64,000 bases of DNA from Cellvibrionaceae bacterium (GCA_024707385.1 JANPZW010000001.1:96528-160527); one strand, 5' to 3'. Positions 54,335 through 63,518 are shown, counted from the stretch's first letter. Translations and numbers: made by a program. Notes: generated from the letters alone by a model not told the origin.

Positions 54335-56488
54335 TCAATCCAATGAGGCGTTTCGTTGTGAATTTCCTGCGCGTAGCAGCAGCGTGCTGGCGAGCAGCAA
54401 AAACAGCCAATCCAGGCTGCCGCCGGAGCTATCCGGTGAGCCGGGGCTTGAACCCGAGCTGGAACTCGCGCTTGAGCTTGAACTGGAACCCGTACTGGAA
54501 CTTGAGCTTGAGGAACTTGAGGCTGAGGAACTTGAGCTTGAGGAACTTGAAGAACTCGAACCACTTTGCGACGTTGAATTCTCCGGGATCTGAAGTGTTG
54601 TGGTTTGTTTATCCGCTAGCAAAAATAGGGATTCTTCAGTTTCGGTTTTGAAAGCCTGTATAAGGCGAAATTGCAGTTCTTCCTCCGGCTCGTATTCGTC
54701 CATCAGGTAATCGTTTACGACCGGAACCTCCACCACTGCCCCATCCGCAGCAGGATTATTAAATTGGCGCGTAAAGGTTGTACGTTCGATGGCGATATCT
54801 TGCATGGTCGCTGTTGCGGAGATCGGTTCCACTTGGAAAACCAGCGTGACGGGAAAATCGGGAGCGAGGGGGGAAAATACCACCGGCAATGTCGCCGTGG
54901 CTCCTTCGCTCGCGCGAACTACAGTTTGTTCAAAGCCAACTTCATAACGGACGGAAACCTCTATCACCACAGGTTCACTGGTGTTGCCCGCGCTGTCGAC
55001 AGCAATTAATTCCACGGCATAGTTGCGTAAGGGCAGAGCGCTTGGATCGGACGCACTTTGTTCCACGGTTTCATCTGGATAGGAGATCTGGAAGGTCAGA
55101 TCGCCCTCCACATTGTCATACGTCAGCATGCCGGCTGCCGCCAGGTCGGTAAAAAATCTATCCGTGGTCGTCACCAACCGGGCGGGCGCGCGCAAAATCT
55201 GCGGCGCCTCTGTATCGTCGATAAAATCATCCAACACCAAGCCGGAGGAATTTTGACAGGCGCTGTCGCAAGTGGAATTCCAACGATCCGGTTTGCCGTC
55301 GCCATCGGCATCTGCGCCAGCGGCAGGATTATTGGGAAATGCATCCGGGCGCATTCCGCTCTCGATGATGCACGCCAGATCACAAGCGGGGTCGAAAGCG
55401 TCGGGGTAGCCATCACCGTCGCTGTCGCGGGAAATATAAGGGTGCAGCGGGAAGGCGTCCTCCGTGTTGTCGACACCGTCGCCATCGGCATCGTCATCGT
55501 CTTCATCCAAATAGCCGTCGCCATCGCTGTCGCGGAATAAACGGCCATTTAATACCAGTCCGGGCAATTGATAACGATTGCCGAAATCCCAGAAAGGTTT
55601 GCCGTCGGTATCTTTTTCCTGCTCCCAATTTTGGTAAAGGCCTGCTTTGCAGGCGGGGTCACCGGGATAGTAGGGACACATAAGGTCTGCGAGTGTGTTG
55701 CCCGTGCGACCCGGAGACTCGACGAAGTAACTGTCGCTAAAGCCGTTGCCGCCGTACACGGGCAAAATAATGGAAAGGGCGAAGCGGAAACCGCCTGAGA
55801 CATAGCCAAAAATGCCCCCCGCCGCTTCGTCGGTTTCCCAGGTGTTTAAGCGCAATTTCGCGGTGGAGAACAAATTCCTCGAATCAACAACACTCCAATA
55901 GTAGCCGGCAATACCTCCCCGCATTTGGATTCCTTCTACCTGGCCAGTGCTGAAAACGGCTTCAAGGCTTGTTCTCTCTAGGTGGCCCACCAGCATCCCT
56001 ATTTGATAGCCGCCGCGCACATGTGACAGTTTGCCTGCAACTCCCGTGCGGCGAAGGGTGGTGCCAGATAGGCTGCCAAACAAGCCGACATAGGATTCGT
56101 CCGGGCGATCAATATAGAGATTGCGGATGACATAACCGTTGCCCTCGACAAAACCGCGGAAGGGCCGTTCCGGCCCCTCCCCGATAGGGTCCCAACCTTT
56201 GCCGTCATTCCAGTAGGTGTCGGAGGCATCGATCACACCGTCTTGATTGGTATCAAAATCCAAATCCGCCATCAGCTCAACACCCCGGCAACCGCCTTCT
56301 GGGCAACCAGCATTGCTGCCGTAGAGCGTTTTACCAGTTAAGTTGTTGCGCAGTTCGTTGAGGTCAGCCAGATCGTTGATTTCGATCAGGCCATTGTCGT
56401 CCAGGTCGTAATCCTCGCGGTCGCCGGCGGACCAGGCGGAAGACATGGTGGCAGACAAAACGAACAGGAGTGAAATGTGCTTAAGCAT
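54335..56488 (-). CDS. GLUG/calcium-repeat/GlyGly-CTERM surface protein, copy A
   Basis: From ATG 56488, 717 residues. Order: signal peptide (LLFVLSATMSSAWS), a dockerin-like acidic segment (DYDLDDNGLIEINDL), GLUG-type beta repeats (RPFRGFVEGNGYVIRNLYI; GGIAGYYW; GGIFGYV), thrombospondin-type-3-like DxDGDGxxD calcium repeats, an Ig/Calx-beta-like region, polyserine, and a C-terminal sorting tail GGSLDWLFLLLASTLLLR. The tail is a GlyGly-CTERM signal cleaved by rhombosortase in type II secretion systems. Presumably surface-attached; ligand unknown. Copy B at 57280 is a close paralogue. Confidence 0.8.
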   Translation of the reverse strand: MLKHISLLFVLSATMSSAWSAGDREDYDLDDNGLIEINDLADLNELRNNLTGKTLYGSNAGCPEGGCRGVELMADLDFDTNQDGVIDASDTYWNDGKGWDPIGEGPERPFRGFVEGNGYVIRNLYIDRPDESYVGLFGSLSGTTLRRTGVAGKLSHVRGGYQIGMLVGHLERTSLEAVFSTGQVEGIQMRGGIAGYYWSVVDSRNLFSTAKLRLNTWETDEAAGGIFGYVSGGFRFALSIILPVYGGNGFSDSYFVESPGRTGNTLADLMCPYYPGDPACKAGLYQNWEQEKDTDGKPFWDFGNRYQLPGLVLNGRLFRDSDGDGYLDEDDDDADGDGVDNTEDAFPLHPYISRDSDGDGYPDAFDPACDLACIIESGMRPDAFPNNPAAGADADGDGKPDRWNSTCDSACQNSSGLVLDDFIDDTEAPQILRAPARLVTTTDRFFTDLAAAGMLTYDNVEGDLTFQISYPDETVEQSASDPSALPLRNYAVELIAVDSAGNTSEPVVIEVSVRYEVGFEQTVVRASEGATATLPVVFSPLAPDFPVTLVFQVEPISATATMQDIAIERTTFTRQFNNPAADGAVVEVPVVNDYLMDEYEPEEELQFRLIQAFKTETEESLFLLADKQTTTLQIPENSTSQSGSSSSSSSSSSSSASSSSSSSSSTGSSSSSSASSSSGSSPGSPDSSGGSLDWLFLLLASTLLLRAGNSQRNASLD

Positions 56489-56685
56489 AGAGTCCCTTGC
56501 TGTGTTTATGTGTGCGATCGAATGTAAACATTTAGTGGACAGAAGGTATTGAACCAATTGGCAATTTTTCCTCAACGCAACGGGCGTAAATCGCGATTTT
56601 TGCTGTTTAGCATAAGCGCTGCTCAGGTTTGGCATAACACTGCAAAAAAGCAGAGTGTTTGAACAGTTTTGTCAGCGGAGGAGTT

Positions 56686-56859
56686 ATGGGCAGATTGGCG
56701 AGCGAAACAAACAGTGACCGATGGGCACGCCGCTCGGATGGCTGGGTGGCGATGCAGGAGAAATCCAGAAGGCTGAAGGAGGAGGCGGAACGTCTGAATC
56801 TGCACGGCGAAGCGCGGCGTCTTTTTCTGGCGGAGCAGAGAGAAAGAATTGTCAGGTAG
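56686..56859 (+). CDS. Small basic/coiled protein, copy A
   Basis: 57 residues from ATG 56686 behind GGAGGAG. Helical and charged (MQEKSRRLKEEAERLNLHGEARR). No family recognised. Coexists with the membrane protein downstream in both duplicated units. Confidence 0.6.
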   Translation: MGRLASETNSDRWARRSDGWVAMQEKSRRLKEEAERLNLHGEARRLFLAEQRERIVR

Positions 56860-56878
56860 GCGTTGAAAGGTTTGCAAC

Positions 56879-57292
56879 ATGAGTGAAAAAGTCACCGGTA
56901 AAAGCAGTCATGTCTTGGCCTATTTTGGGGTGCTGCTGGTTGTGGTGTCACTGCTTTCGCTGACGCTTTTTATTTCGCAATTGGTGTTGTCTTCCGGAAC
57001 GCTGAGCAGCCGCTGGTTTTCGCGGGAGATGCTGTATCTGCAGTTATCCCTTCTCACCATTCTGCTTCCTAACGTTGTGTTTTGCTCATATCTATCCTGG
57101 GGCCTGAAATTAACGTCACGTTTTTATCGAGCCTCATTAGTGGCGGCGGCGATCGTGATTTTGCCAATTTTTCCCGCCGGTTTCTTGTTGGGATTTTATT
57201 TGCTGCGGCTCAGGCACACGGATGATGATGCCCCCAAAATAAAAAGCCGCCCGAAGGCGGCTATGTTTTCTTATGGCGATCAATTCACATGA
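56879..57292 (+). CDS. Four-helix membrane protein, copy A
   Basis: 137 residues: four hydrophobic helices (VLAYFGVLLVVVSLLSLTLF, LQLSLLTILLPNVVFCSYL, ASLVAAAIVILPIFPAGFLL). The last 15 codons run through the terminator of the convergent gene, so the true end may be extended by chance relative to copy B. No family recognised. Confidence 0.65.
   Translation: MSEKVTGKSSHVLAYFGVLLVVVSLLSLTLFISQLVLSSGTLSSRWFSREMLYLQLSLLTILLPNVVFCSYLSWGLKLTSRFYRASLVAAAIVILPIFPAGFLLGFYLLRLRHTDDDAPKIKSRPKAAMFSYGDQFT
57238..57262 (-). terminator. Terminator of GLUG protein gene copy B
   Basis: Same AGCCGCC CGAA GGCGGCT hairpin as at 54278, in the same place relative to the gene. Confidence 0.85.
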
Positions 57293-59424
57293 TCATTCCG
57301 GTGAGACGTTTTGCTGCAAATTCTTGTGCGTAGCAGCAGCGTGCTGGCGAGCATTAAAAACAGCCAATCCAGGCTGCCGCCGGAACCGGGGCTTGAACCC
57401 GAGCTGGAACTCGCGCTTGAGCTGGAACTGGAGCTCATGCCGGAGCTGGAACTTGAGCTAGAGCTTGAACTGGAACTCGAACTTGAGCTGGAGCCATTTT
57501 GCGCAGTTGAATTCGCCGGAATTTGCAGTGTGGTCGTCTGTTGGTCGTACGGCACAAAAAGCGGTTCTTCATTCGAGGTTTTGAACGCTTGCATCACCAG
57601 GATTTGCAGCTCTTCGTCCGGCTCGTATGCCTCCATCAGGTAATCGTTTACGACGGGAACCTCCAGCACAGCGCCGTTTTCTGCGGCAGGATTAAATTGG
57701 CGCGTGAAGATTGTGCGTTCGATGGCGATGTCTTGCAGGGTCACTGTTGCGGAGATCGGCTTCACTTGGAAAACCACCGTGACGGGAAAGTCGGGAGTGC
57801 TGGGGGAAAATACTAAGGGAAACTTAGCCGTGGTGCCCTCGCTTGCACGAACCACGGTTTGTGCAAAGCCAACTTCATAACGAACGGAAACCTCTATCAC
57901 CGCGGGCTCGCTGGTGTTGCCGGCACTGTCGATAGCAATTAATTCCACCGCATAATTTCCGAGGGGCAGTGCGCTTGGATCGGACGCACTTTGTTCCACG
58001 GTTTCATCGGCATAGGAAATCTGAAAGGTCAGATCGCTCTCCACATTGTCATAAGTCAGCATGCCGGCCGCCACCAAGTCGATAAAAAACTTATCGGTGG
58101 TGGTAATTAATTGGGTGGGCATTTGGAGCATTTGCGGCGGCTCTGTATCCTCAACAAAATCATCCAACACCAGGCCGGAGTCATTTTGACAGGTGCTGTC
58201 GCAGGTGGAGTTCCAACGATCCGGTTTGCCGTCGCCATCGGCATCTGCGGCAGCGGCAGGATTATTCGGAAATGCATCCGGACGCATTCCACTCTCAATG
58301 CGACACACCAAATCACAAGCGGGGTCGAAAGCGTCGGGGTAGCCGTCACCGTCGCTGTCGCGGGAAATATAGGGGTGCAGCGGGAAAGCGTCCTCGGTGT
58401 TGTCGACACCGTCGCCATCGGCGTCGTCGTCATCTCCATCTAAATATCCGTCGCCATCGCTATCGCGGAATAAACGGCCATTTAATACCAGTCCGGGCAA
58501 TTGATAACGATTGCCGAAATCCCAGAAGGATCTGCCGTTGGAATCTTTTTCTTGCTCCCAATTTCGATAAAGACCTGTTTTGCATGCGGGGTCGCCGGGA
58601 TAGTAGGGACACATGAGGTCCGCGAGCGTGTTGCCCGTGCGACCCGGAGGCTCAACGAAGTAACTGTCGTAGAAGCCGCCGCCGTCGTATACAGGCGGAA
58701 TAACGGAAAAGGCGGAGCGGAAACTGCCTGAGCTCACAAAGCCGAAAATCCCCCCCGACGTTTCACCGGTTTCCCAGATGTTTAAACGCAGCTTCGCCGT
58801 GGAGAACAAATTCCCCGAAGTAATAGTACCCAAATAGTAGCCGGCAATGCCTCCCCGCAATTGGACTCCTTCTAAGCGACCAGTGCTGAAAACCGCTTCG
58901 ATGTCTGTGTATTCGAGGTGACCCACTAGCATCCCCGTTAGCGAGTAGCCGCGCACATGCGACAGTTTGCCTGCAATTCCCGTGCGGCGAATGGTGGTGT
59001 CAGACAGGCTGCCAAACACGCCGACATAGGATTCGTCCGGGCGATCAATATAGAGATTGCGGAAGACGTAACCGTTGCCCTCGACAAAACCGCGGAAGGG
59101 CAGTTCCGGATAACCCCCAATAGGGTCCCAACCTTTGCCGTCATTCCAGTAGGTGTCGGAGGCGTCTATGACGCCGTCTTGGTTGGTATCGAAATCCAGA
59201 TCCGCCATCAGCTCAACACCCCGACAACCACCTTCTGGGCAGCCGGCGTTGCTGCCGTAGAGCGTTTTACCTGTCAAGTTGTTGCGCAGTTCGTTGAGGT
59301 CAGCGAGATCGTTGATTTCGATCAGGCCATTGTCGTCCAGGTCGTAATCCTCGCGATTGCCGGCGGACCAGGCGGAAGACATGATGGCGGATAAGGCAAG
59401 TAGGAGAGAAATGTGCTTAAGCAT
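57280..59424 (-). CDS. GLUG/calcium-repeat/GlyGly-CTERM surface protein, copy B
   Basis: From ATG 59424, 714 residues, same domain order as copy A with high identity in the signal, GLUG and calcium-repeat parts. Differences cluster in the GLUG loops (GGYPELPFRGF for GEGPERPFRGF; TITSGNLFSTAK) and in the C-terminal Ig-like region. Tail GGSLDWLFLMLASTLLLRTR is again a GlyGly-CTERM signal. The polyserine has a Met insertion (SSGMSSS). Both copies are intact, so neither is obviously decaying. Confidence 0.8.
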   Translation of the reverse strand: MLKHISLLLALSAIMSSAWSAGNREDYDLDDNGLIEINDLADLNELRNNLTGKTLYGSNAGCPEGGCRGVELMADLDFDTNQDGVIDASDTYWNDGKGWDPIGGYPELPFRGFVEGNGYVFRNLYIDRPDESYVGVFGSLSDTTIRRTGIAGKLSHVRGYSLTGMLVGHLEYTDIEAVFSTGRLEGVQLRGGIAGYYLGTITSGNLFSTAKLRLNIWETGETSGGIFGFVSSGSFRSAFSVIPPVYDGGGFYDSYFVEPPGRTGNTLADLMCPYYPGDPACKTGLYRNWEQEKDSNGRSFWDFGNRYQLPGLVLNGRLFRDSDGDGYLDGDDDDADGDGVDNTEDAFPLHPYISRDSDGDGYPDAFDPACDLVCRIESGMRPDAFPNNPAAAADADGDGKPDRWNSTCDSTCQNDSGLVLDDFVEDTEPPQMLQMPTQLITTTDKFFIDLVAAGMLTYDNVESDLTFQISYADETVEQSASDPSALPLGNYAVELIAIDSAGNTSEPAVIEVSVRYEVGFAQTVVRASEGTTAKFPLVFSPSTPDFPVTVVFQVKPISATVTLQDIAIERTIFTRQFNPAAENGAVLEVPVVNDYLMEAYEPDEELQILVMQAFKTSNEEPLFVPYDQQTTTLQIPANSTAQNGSSSSSSSSSSSSSSSSSGMSSSSSSSASSSSGSSPGSGGSLDWLFLMLASTLLLRTRICSKTSHRNDHVN

Positions 59425-59620
59425 AGAGTCCCTTGCTGCGTTTATGTGTGCGACCGAATGTAAACGTTTAATGGGCGGAAAGTATTGAACCAATTGGCAA
59501 TTTATCCCCAACGAAACGGGCGTAAATCGCGATTTTTGCCATTTGCTATAGGTGCCGCTGGGGTTTGGCATAAACACTGCAAAAGAATAGAGCGATAAGT
59601 TTGATCGACGGAGGTGAGTT

Positions 59621-59792
59621 ATGGGCAGATTAACGAGCGAAGCAAACAGCGACCGATGGCACGCCGTTCAGACGGTTGGGTCGTGATGCAGGATAAATCC
59701 AGACGGCTGAAGGAAGAGGCGGAGCGTTTGAATTTACACGGCGAAGAACGGCGGTTTTTATCGCGCAACACAGAGAAAAATTATTCAGGTAG
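59621..59792 (+). CDS. Small basic/coiled protein, copy B (frameshifted)
   Basis: Same gene as copy A at 56686. Relative to A, copy B lacks one G at about 59660 (GGCACG for GGGCACG) and one T in the T-run at about 59757. With both restored it ends at 59792 as in A. As given, it is split and joined to the next frame. Confidence 0.55.
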
Positions 59793-59808
59793 AGAGCGAT
59801 TTTTTGTT

Positions 59809-60192
59809 ATGGATACTACAGAAAAGGCAAGTGGCGAGGAAAAGGAAAAAGTAACCGGCAACAGCAACCACATGCTCGCCTATTTCGGCGCGCTGCTGGC
59901 AATCGTATCGCTGGTGTCACTGATTCTATTTTTTCTGCAGCTCGCCTCATCTCCAGGCGGATTAGGCGCCCTGTTTTCCCAAGATATGCTGTATCTGCAG
60001 TTCACCCTCCTGGCCATTCTGCTCCCGAGCGTTGCGTTCTGCTCGTATTTATCTTACGGCTTGAAATTGACATCCCGCTTTTATCGAAGCGCATTAACAG
60101 TGGCGGCAGTTGCACTTTTGCCGATTTTTCCGTGTGTTTCGTTGTTGGGGATTTATTTTCTTTGGCTTAGGCGACGAGGAGTGTCGCGCTAA
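59809..60192 (+). CDS. Four-helix membrane protein, copy B
   Basis: 127 residues from ATG 59809 (MDTTEKASGEEKEK), with the same four helices as copy A at 56879 and a basic C-terminus (LRRRGVSR). The two copies differ mainly in the N-terminal extension and the end. No family recognised. Confidence 0.65.
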   Translation: MDTTEKASGEEKEKVTGNSNHMLAYFGALLAIVSLVSLILFFLQLASSPGGLGALFSQDMLYLQFTLLAILLPSVAFCSYLSYGLKLTSRFYRSALTVAAVALLPIFPCVSLLGIYFLWLRRRGVSR

Positions 60193-60252
60193 TTTTGGTA
60201 AGTCCCGTTAATTGGACTCTAATTGTTGATTTACAAGACTCTAATTCTTGGT

Positions 60253-60705
60253 TTACAAAATGGTGCAAGTTCTTTCTGGTTTATAAATGATGATGGTTTT
60301 TGTGATTGATTTGCTTTTTCCATTTTTAATAATAATGGCGTCACCTTTTAAATGTACATCTGACGCTTCTTCGAAAGATTCAAATTGAACAGGAAGGCCA
60401 GAAAAATTTATCGCTGCGACATGATCTTCACCTAAAGAGCCATCTTGCCAAAGTGTGTTGCCAAAGCAATACACCTTTTTTGTGGTTTTGCCATTTATTA
60501 ATCTAAACATATTATTCTTAATTTCAGTCACATTAGCCTTAATGACGGCTAATGTGTAATCTTGGCCTTGCTTCACTTGCACAACGTGGCCAGCCACCCA
60601 ACTATGATCGCCCAGCAGTACGGCTATACCTAAACAGCTATCGATATTAGGGATGATAATTTCTTTTGCGGCTTTTGATTCTGTTTCGTTTACTTCTGTT
60701 GGCAT
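60253..60705 (-). CDS. CheD-like Cys-His protein of unknown function
   Basis: 150 residues, no signal peptide. DSCLGIAVLLG...VAGHVVQV places Cys 24 and His 40 16 apart, the same layout as the protein at 30327 and reminiscent of CheD-like deamidases. The rest (YTLAVIKANVTEIKNN, DHVAAINFSG) is beta-rich. Possible stress- or signalling-related deamidase; speculative. Weak overall similarity between the two. Confidence 0.55.
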   Translation of the reverse strand: MPTEVNETESKAAKEIIIPNIDSCLGIAVLLGDHSWVAGHVVQVKQGQDYTLAVIKANVTEIKNNMFRLINGKTTKKVYCFGNTLWQDGSLGEDHVAAINFSGLPVQFESFEEASDVHLKGDAIIIKNGKSKSITKTIIIYKPERTCTIL

Positions 60706-61240
60706 GATTAAATTACTCCTTTGGAGATTTATCAGGTGGCGGGTTCATCCTGACCCACAACAAGCGGCCCGCTCATAAGTGGATGTCTGGCAAGATATCA
60801 CGAGGAGATCCTGCTAACCAGACACGCCATTGCAGAACCTGCTAACTAGATTCCCATTGAAACACTTTATCAAATCATCCTTGACTGTATTTAAACCAGT
60901 ACAACAAGGAAATTAAAATGCCCAAGGTGCTTCACATTAATAAAATCAAAAGGCGCGGTCGGAGTTCTTTCGCACCTTCTTAAAATCTGGATTCCGCAGA
61001 TCTCGGAGGAGGGCATTCTGCAGCGTCGGGAGTTTGAGGCAGCCTCGGGCTGTCTCTTCAAAAGGATGGGCCTGAGGTAGCAAAATCGTCGATAAGATTT
61101 ACAGATGTGGATTCTGGCGCCGCTATCGGTACCCCTAGTGAACTGATTTGACGCGTATTTTTTGTCTGGGCGCGATTATTGCTCATAGCATACGCGGCTC
61201 CTTACGGGCCAGTCAGCAATAACTCACAGGGAAATCCCAA
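60706..61240. other. 535-base region with no convincing gene
   Basis: A 21-codon frame at 60918-60983 (MPKVLHINKIKRRGR...) with AAGGAA upstream is the only candidate and is too short to trust. The right part is the promoter of the VPEID-CTERM gene. Confidence 0.45.
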
Positions 61241-61519
61241 ATGAAAAAACTCGTATACGGCCTGTCAATCGCCGCTACCTTGGCGATGGCCTCTGTCCCC
61301 ACATACGCCGTTGGTACGTGGGGTGGCAATTCAGGTAACAAAGACTTTCTTGATTCCCACGTTTGTAAGAAAGCTCCTAAAAACCCCCATTGCTCTGGCA
61401 CCAAGCCGACTCCGCAGCCTCACGCGGTTCCTGAGATCGATGCCGCCAATGCGGGATTGGCTCTGGCCCTGATCGGCGGTTTGATGGCGATTCGTCGCGA
61501 GCGTCGCAACCGTCGTTAA
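61241..61519 (+). CDS. VPEID-CTERM exosortase substrate, small exported protein
   Basis: 92 residues. Signal peptide MKKLVYGLSIAATLAMASV, a short Cys-containing body (HVCKKAPKNPHCSG), and a C-terminal tail VPEIDAANAGLALALIGG + MAIRRERRNRR. This is the VPEID motif, one membrane helix and Arg-rich end of the VPEID-CTERM sorting signal, known to be handled by an exosortase-E-type enzyme. No exosortase gene is in the window. Only about 40 residues would remain after processing. Terminator at 61553. Confidence 0.85.
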   Translation: MKKLVYGLSIAATLAMASVPTYAVGTWGGNSGNKDFLDSHVCKKAPKNPHCSGTKPTPQPHAVPEIDAANAGLALALIGGLMAIRRERRNRR

Positions 61520-61552
61520 TTGCACGCCGCACGCTGTCGTTGGCAGCAATAG

Positions 61553-61587
61553 AAAAGCCCCCGGACATTTGGACCGGGGGCTTTTTT
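61553..61587 (+). terminator. Intrinsic terminator of the VPEID gene
   Basis: AAAAGCCCCCGG ACATTTGGA CCGGGGGCTTTT hairpin with T-run; can also serve the convergent ABC operon. Confidence 0.9.
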
Positions 61588-61660
61588 GTTTATGGGGTCT
61601 GTCCGCCGGCGGTTAAAAATTTACCAGCGGTTAAATTTCAACGGCTAAATTTCCCAAAGG

Positions 61661-62587
61661 CTAAATTTCCCAGCGATTGTGGCGCAGCCAGATACTTGCG
61701 GAAATAAACCCAGCGCTCACCGCTAAGCCGAGCCAGAACGGCGCCGCTGTCAGAGTGGCGGCCAGATAGTCCGGCAGGGAGAGTGGATTCTGGATCAGCA
61801 CTTCCAAGCCATAAAATCCACTGACGAGCTGATCGCGCAAAATGCGGAACAAGTGGTGGCTGCCCAGTACCCATTTCTCCAGCACAATCCAAGCAAGCGG
61901 CAACCCCAGCGCCAGCATAAAGGGTGATTTGCGCACGAAAGCTGAGCTCAATAGCAGCCAGGCGAACAACGGCAGATACCAAAGCGCCATCATGATCCAG
62001 CCCAGTACCAGCCCCAGTGCGCATTTGGCAAAGGTCAGCAGCGTGGCGCTGGTGTCCGGCACGGGGATGTTCCAGAACATGCCGGCGTACAAGAGAAAAC
62101 TGAGTAGAAAAAATGCGCCCGTCAGCAGCGCCGCACCGGCATAAATTGCGGGTGCGGCCAGCAGGCCGGCGGCGAGTTTGCTCAACACGGTCGCACTTTC
62201 GGAAACCGGCATGGATTTCCAAAACAGCACACTTTGATCGCGCCGGTCGCTGTACAGGGTGTCGACAAAATAAAACAGCAGAACCAGCAGCAGAATCACG
62301 GCAAATACCGTATAGACCGCCGCCAAGCCGTGCACCAGATAACCCGGATCGGTGGTGATGGTTTGCTGCTTGCCCATCTCCTCCAGAACGTCGGAACCCA
62401 GCGCCGATACACCCGGGTTGGCGTTGCTGTAGTGCGATACAAATCCGCTGAGTTTGTGATGCCAGGGCGCCACGCCGAGCAGGAGCAGGGCACAGAGAAT
62501 TCCGGCGGTTACCAATGGGGTTTTGATGAAGCTGGAGCGGCACTCCCAGAATTCGCGTTTGATCTGGGTGATGAATTTATGCGACAT
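61661..62587 (-). CDS. ABC transporter permease
   Basis: From ATG 62587, 308 residues with six or seven helices (TAGILCALLLLGVAP, VFAVILLLVLLFYFVDTLY, PAIYAGAALLTGAFFLLSF and others). TLYSDRRDQSVLFWKSMPVSE is typical of ABC-2-type permeases that sit next to GntR/YtrA regulators. The ATG overlaps the ATPase stop by 11 bases. Likely exports a drug-like or peptide compound. Confidence 0.8.
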   Translation of the reverse strand: MSHKFITQIKREFWECRSSFIKTPLVTAGILCALLLLGVAPWHHKLSGFVSHYSNANPGVSALGSDVLEEMGKQQTITTDPGYLVHGLAAVYTVFAVILLLVLLFYFVDTLYSDRRDQSVLFWKSMPVSESATVLSKLAAGLLAAPAIYAGAALLTGAFFLLSFLLYAGMFWNIPVPDTSATLLTFAKCALGLVLGWIMMALWYLPLFAWLLLSSAFVRKSPFMLALGLPLAWIVLEKWVLGSHHLFRILRDQLVSGFYGLEVLIQNPLSLPDYLAATLTAAPFWLGLAVSAGFISASIWLRHNRWEI

Positions 62588-63518
62588 GTTGTTCTCCCTG
62601 CATTTTCGCCACGAAAATGTCCGCGAGGCTGGGTGTTTTGGTGGCGCCGAGGGATTGAAGAAAATGACGGTCGCCACCTTCGAATATCATCGCCCTGCCG
62701 CCCAATATGGGGCGGTTGTGAATGGGCACCTGGCCTGCAATATTTAATTGCCGATCATCGGACACATGCAGTTCCACAAAACGCTCGTGTAATTCGTCCA
62801 TGGAGGAGTTAAGGCAGAGCTTGCCGTGTTGGATAAACACTACATCGGTGAGGATGTGTTCAATTTCCTCTACCTGGTGAGTGGTGATCAGGATTGTTTT
62901 GTCCTTATCGAAATAATCGTCGAGTAGGGTGTTGTAAAACTGCTTGCGGTACAAAATATCCAGCCCGAGTGGGGTCGCCTCGGATAAAAAAAGGGAGGTG
63001 GAGGGGGATGGAATAAGGGGGAGGAGAAATGGGGTGGGGGGCGAGTGGGGGGTCGTCCAGGGAAAAAAAAAGGGGTGTGGAGGGAAAAAAAGGGGGGGAG
63101 GGGAATGGGGGGGGCCGGCCTTTGGATAATTGCCGCACGAGCTGATCTGGTTTTACTTCCGTGCGCTGTAAAAAATGATTCCGCTTTGGCTCGGACAAAA
63201 ACGCGGGTGTACGCCTTCGAGATATACCAGCGCCTCTTTCACTTTCAGCCAGCGCGGCAAAATTGCTGTGTCCGCAATAAACGAAATTTCCGTCAGCATT
63301 TGCGTGCGCTGAGTGTGCGGATTCAATCCGAGTACCGACAGCTCGCCCTGCGCCGGCGCGAGACCCAAAATGGTTTTGAGCAGCGTGGTTTTACCTGCAC
63401 CGTTGGGGCCGATCAGGCCGAGAATGCGGCCCGGCATCAAATCCAAATTAATATTGTCGAGAACGCGTTTGGAGCCGTAGCTTTTATTCAGTCCGCGCGC
63501 TTTTATCACAGCCTGCAT
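62577..63518 (-). CDS. ABC transporter ATP-binding protein (corrupted centre)
   Basis: N-terminal part 63518-63180: Walker A GPNGAGKTTLLK and Q-loop region. Then two T over-calls (near 63176 and 63196) shift the frame; corrected it reads HPRFVRAKAES-FLQRTEVKPDQLVRQLSKG, up to the ABC signature. The next about 150 bases (62975-63122) are G-rich noise where Walker B (LLVLDEPTLGLD) should be. Sequence resumes as DILYRKQFYNTLLDDYF with the H-loop ITTHQVEE. In the organism this is most likely an intact ATPase of about 300 residues, between the GntR regulator and the permease. Confidence 0.8.
62975..63122. other. G-rich low-complexity segment, probable sequence corruption
   Basis: A run of GGG/GGGG with A and few T or C on the plus strand, unlike any neighbouring sequence, sitting exactly where the conserved Walker B part of the ABC ATPase should be. 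Read in any frame it gives Pro/Phe/Ser-rich nonsense. I read it as assembly noise, not biology. Confidence 0.8.

Noticed and set aside
60918..60983. 21-residue ORF and a LexA-like palindrome just upstream
   Set aside because: The palindrome CTGTATTTAAACCAGT has one base too few between half-sites for a LexA box, and the ORF is too short to support.
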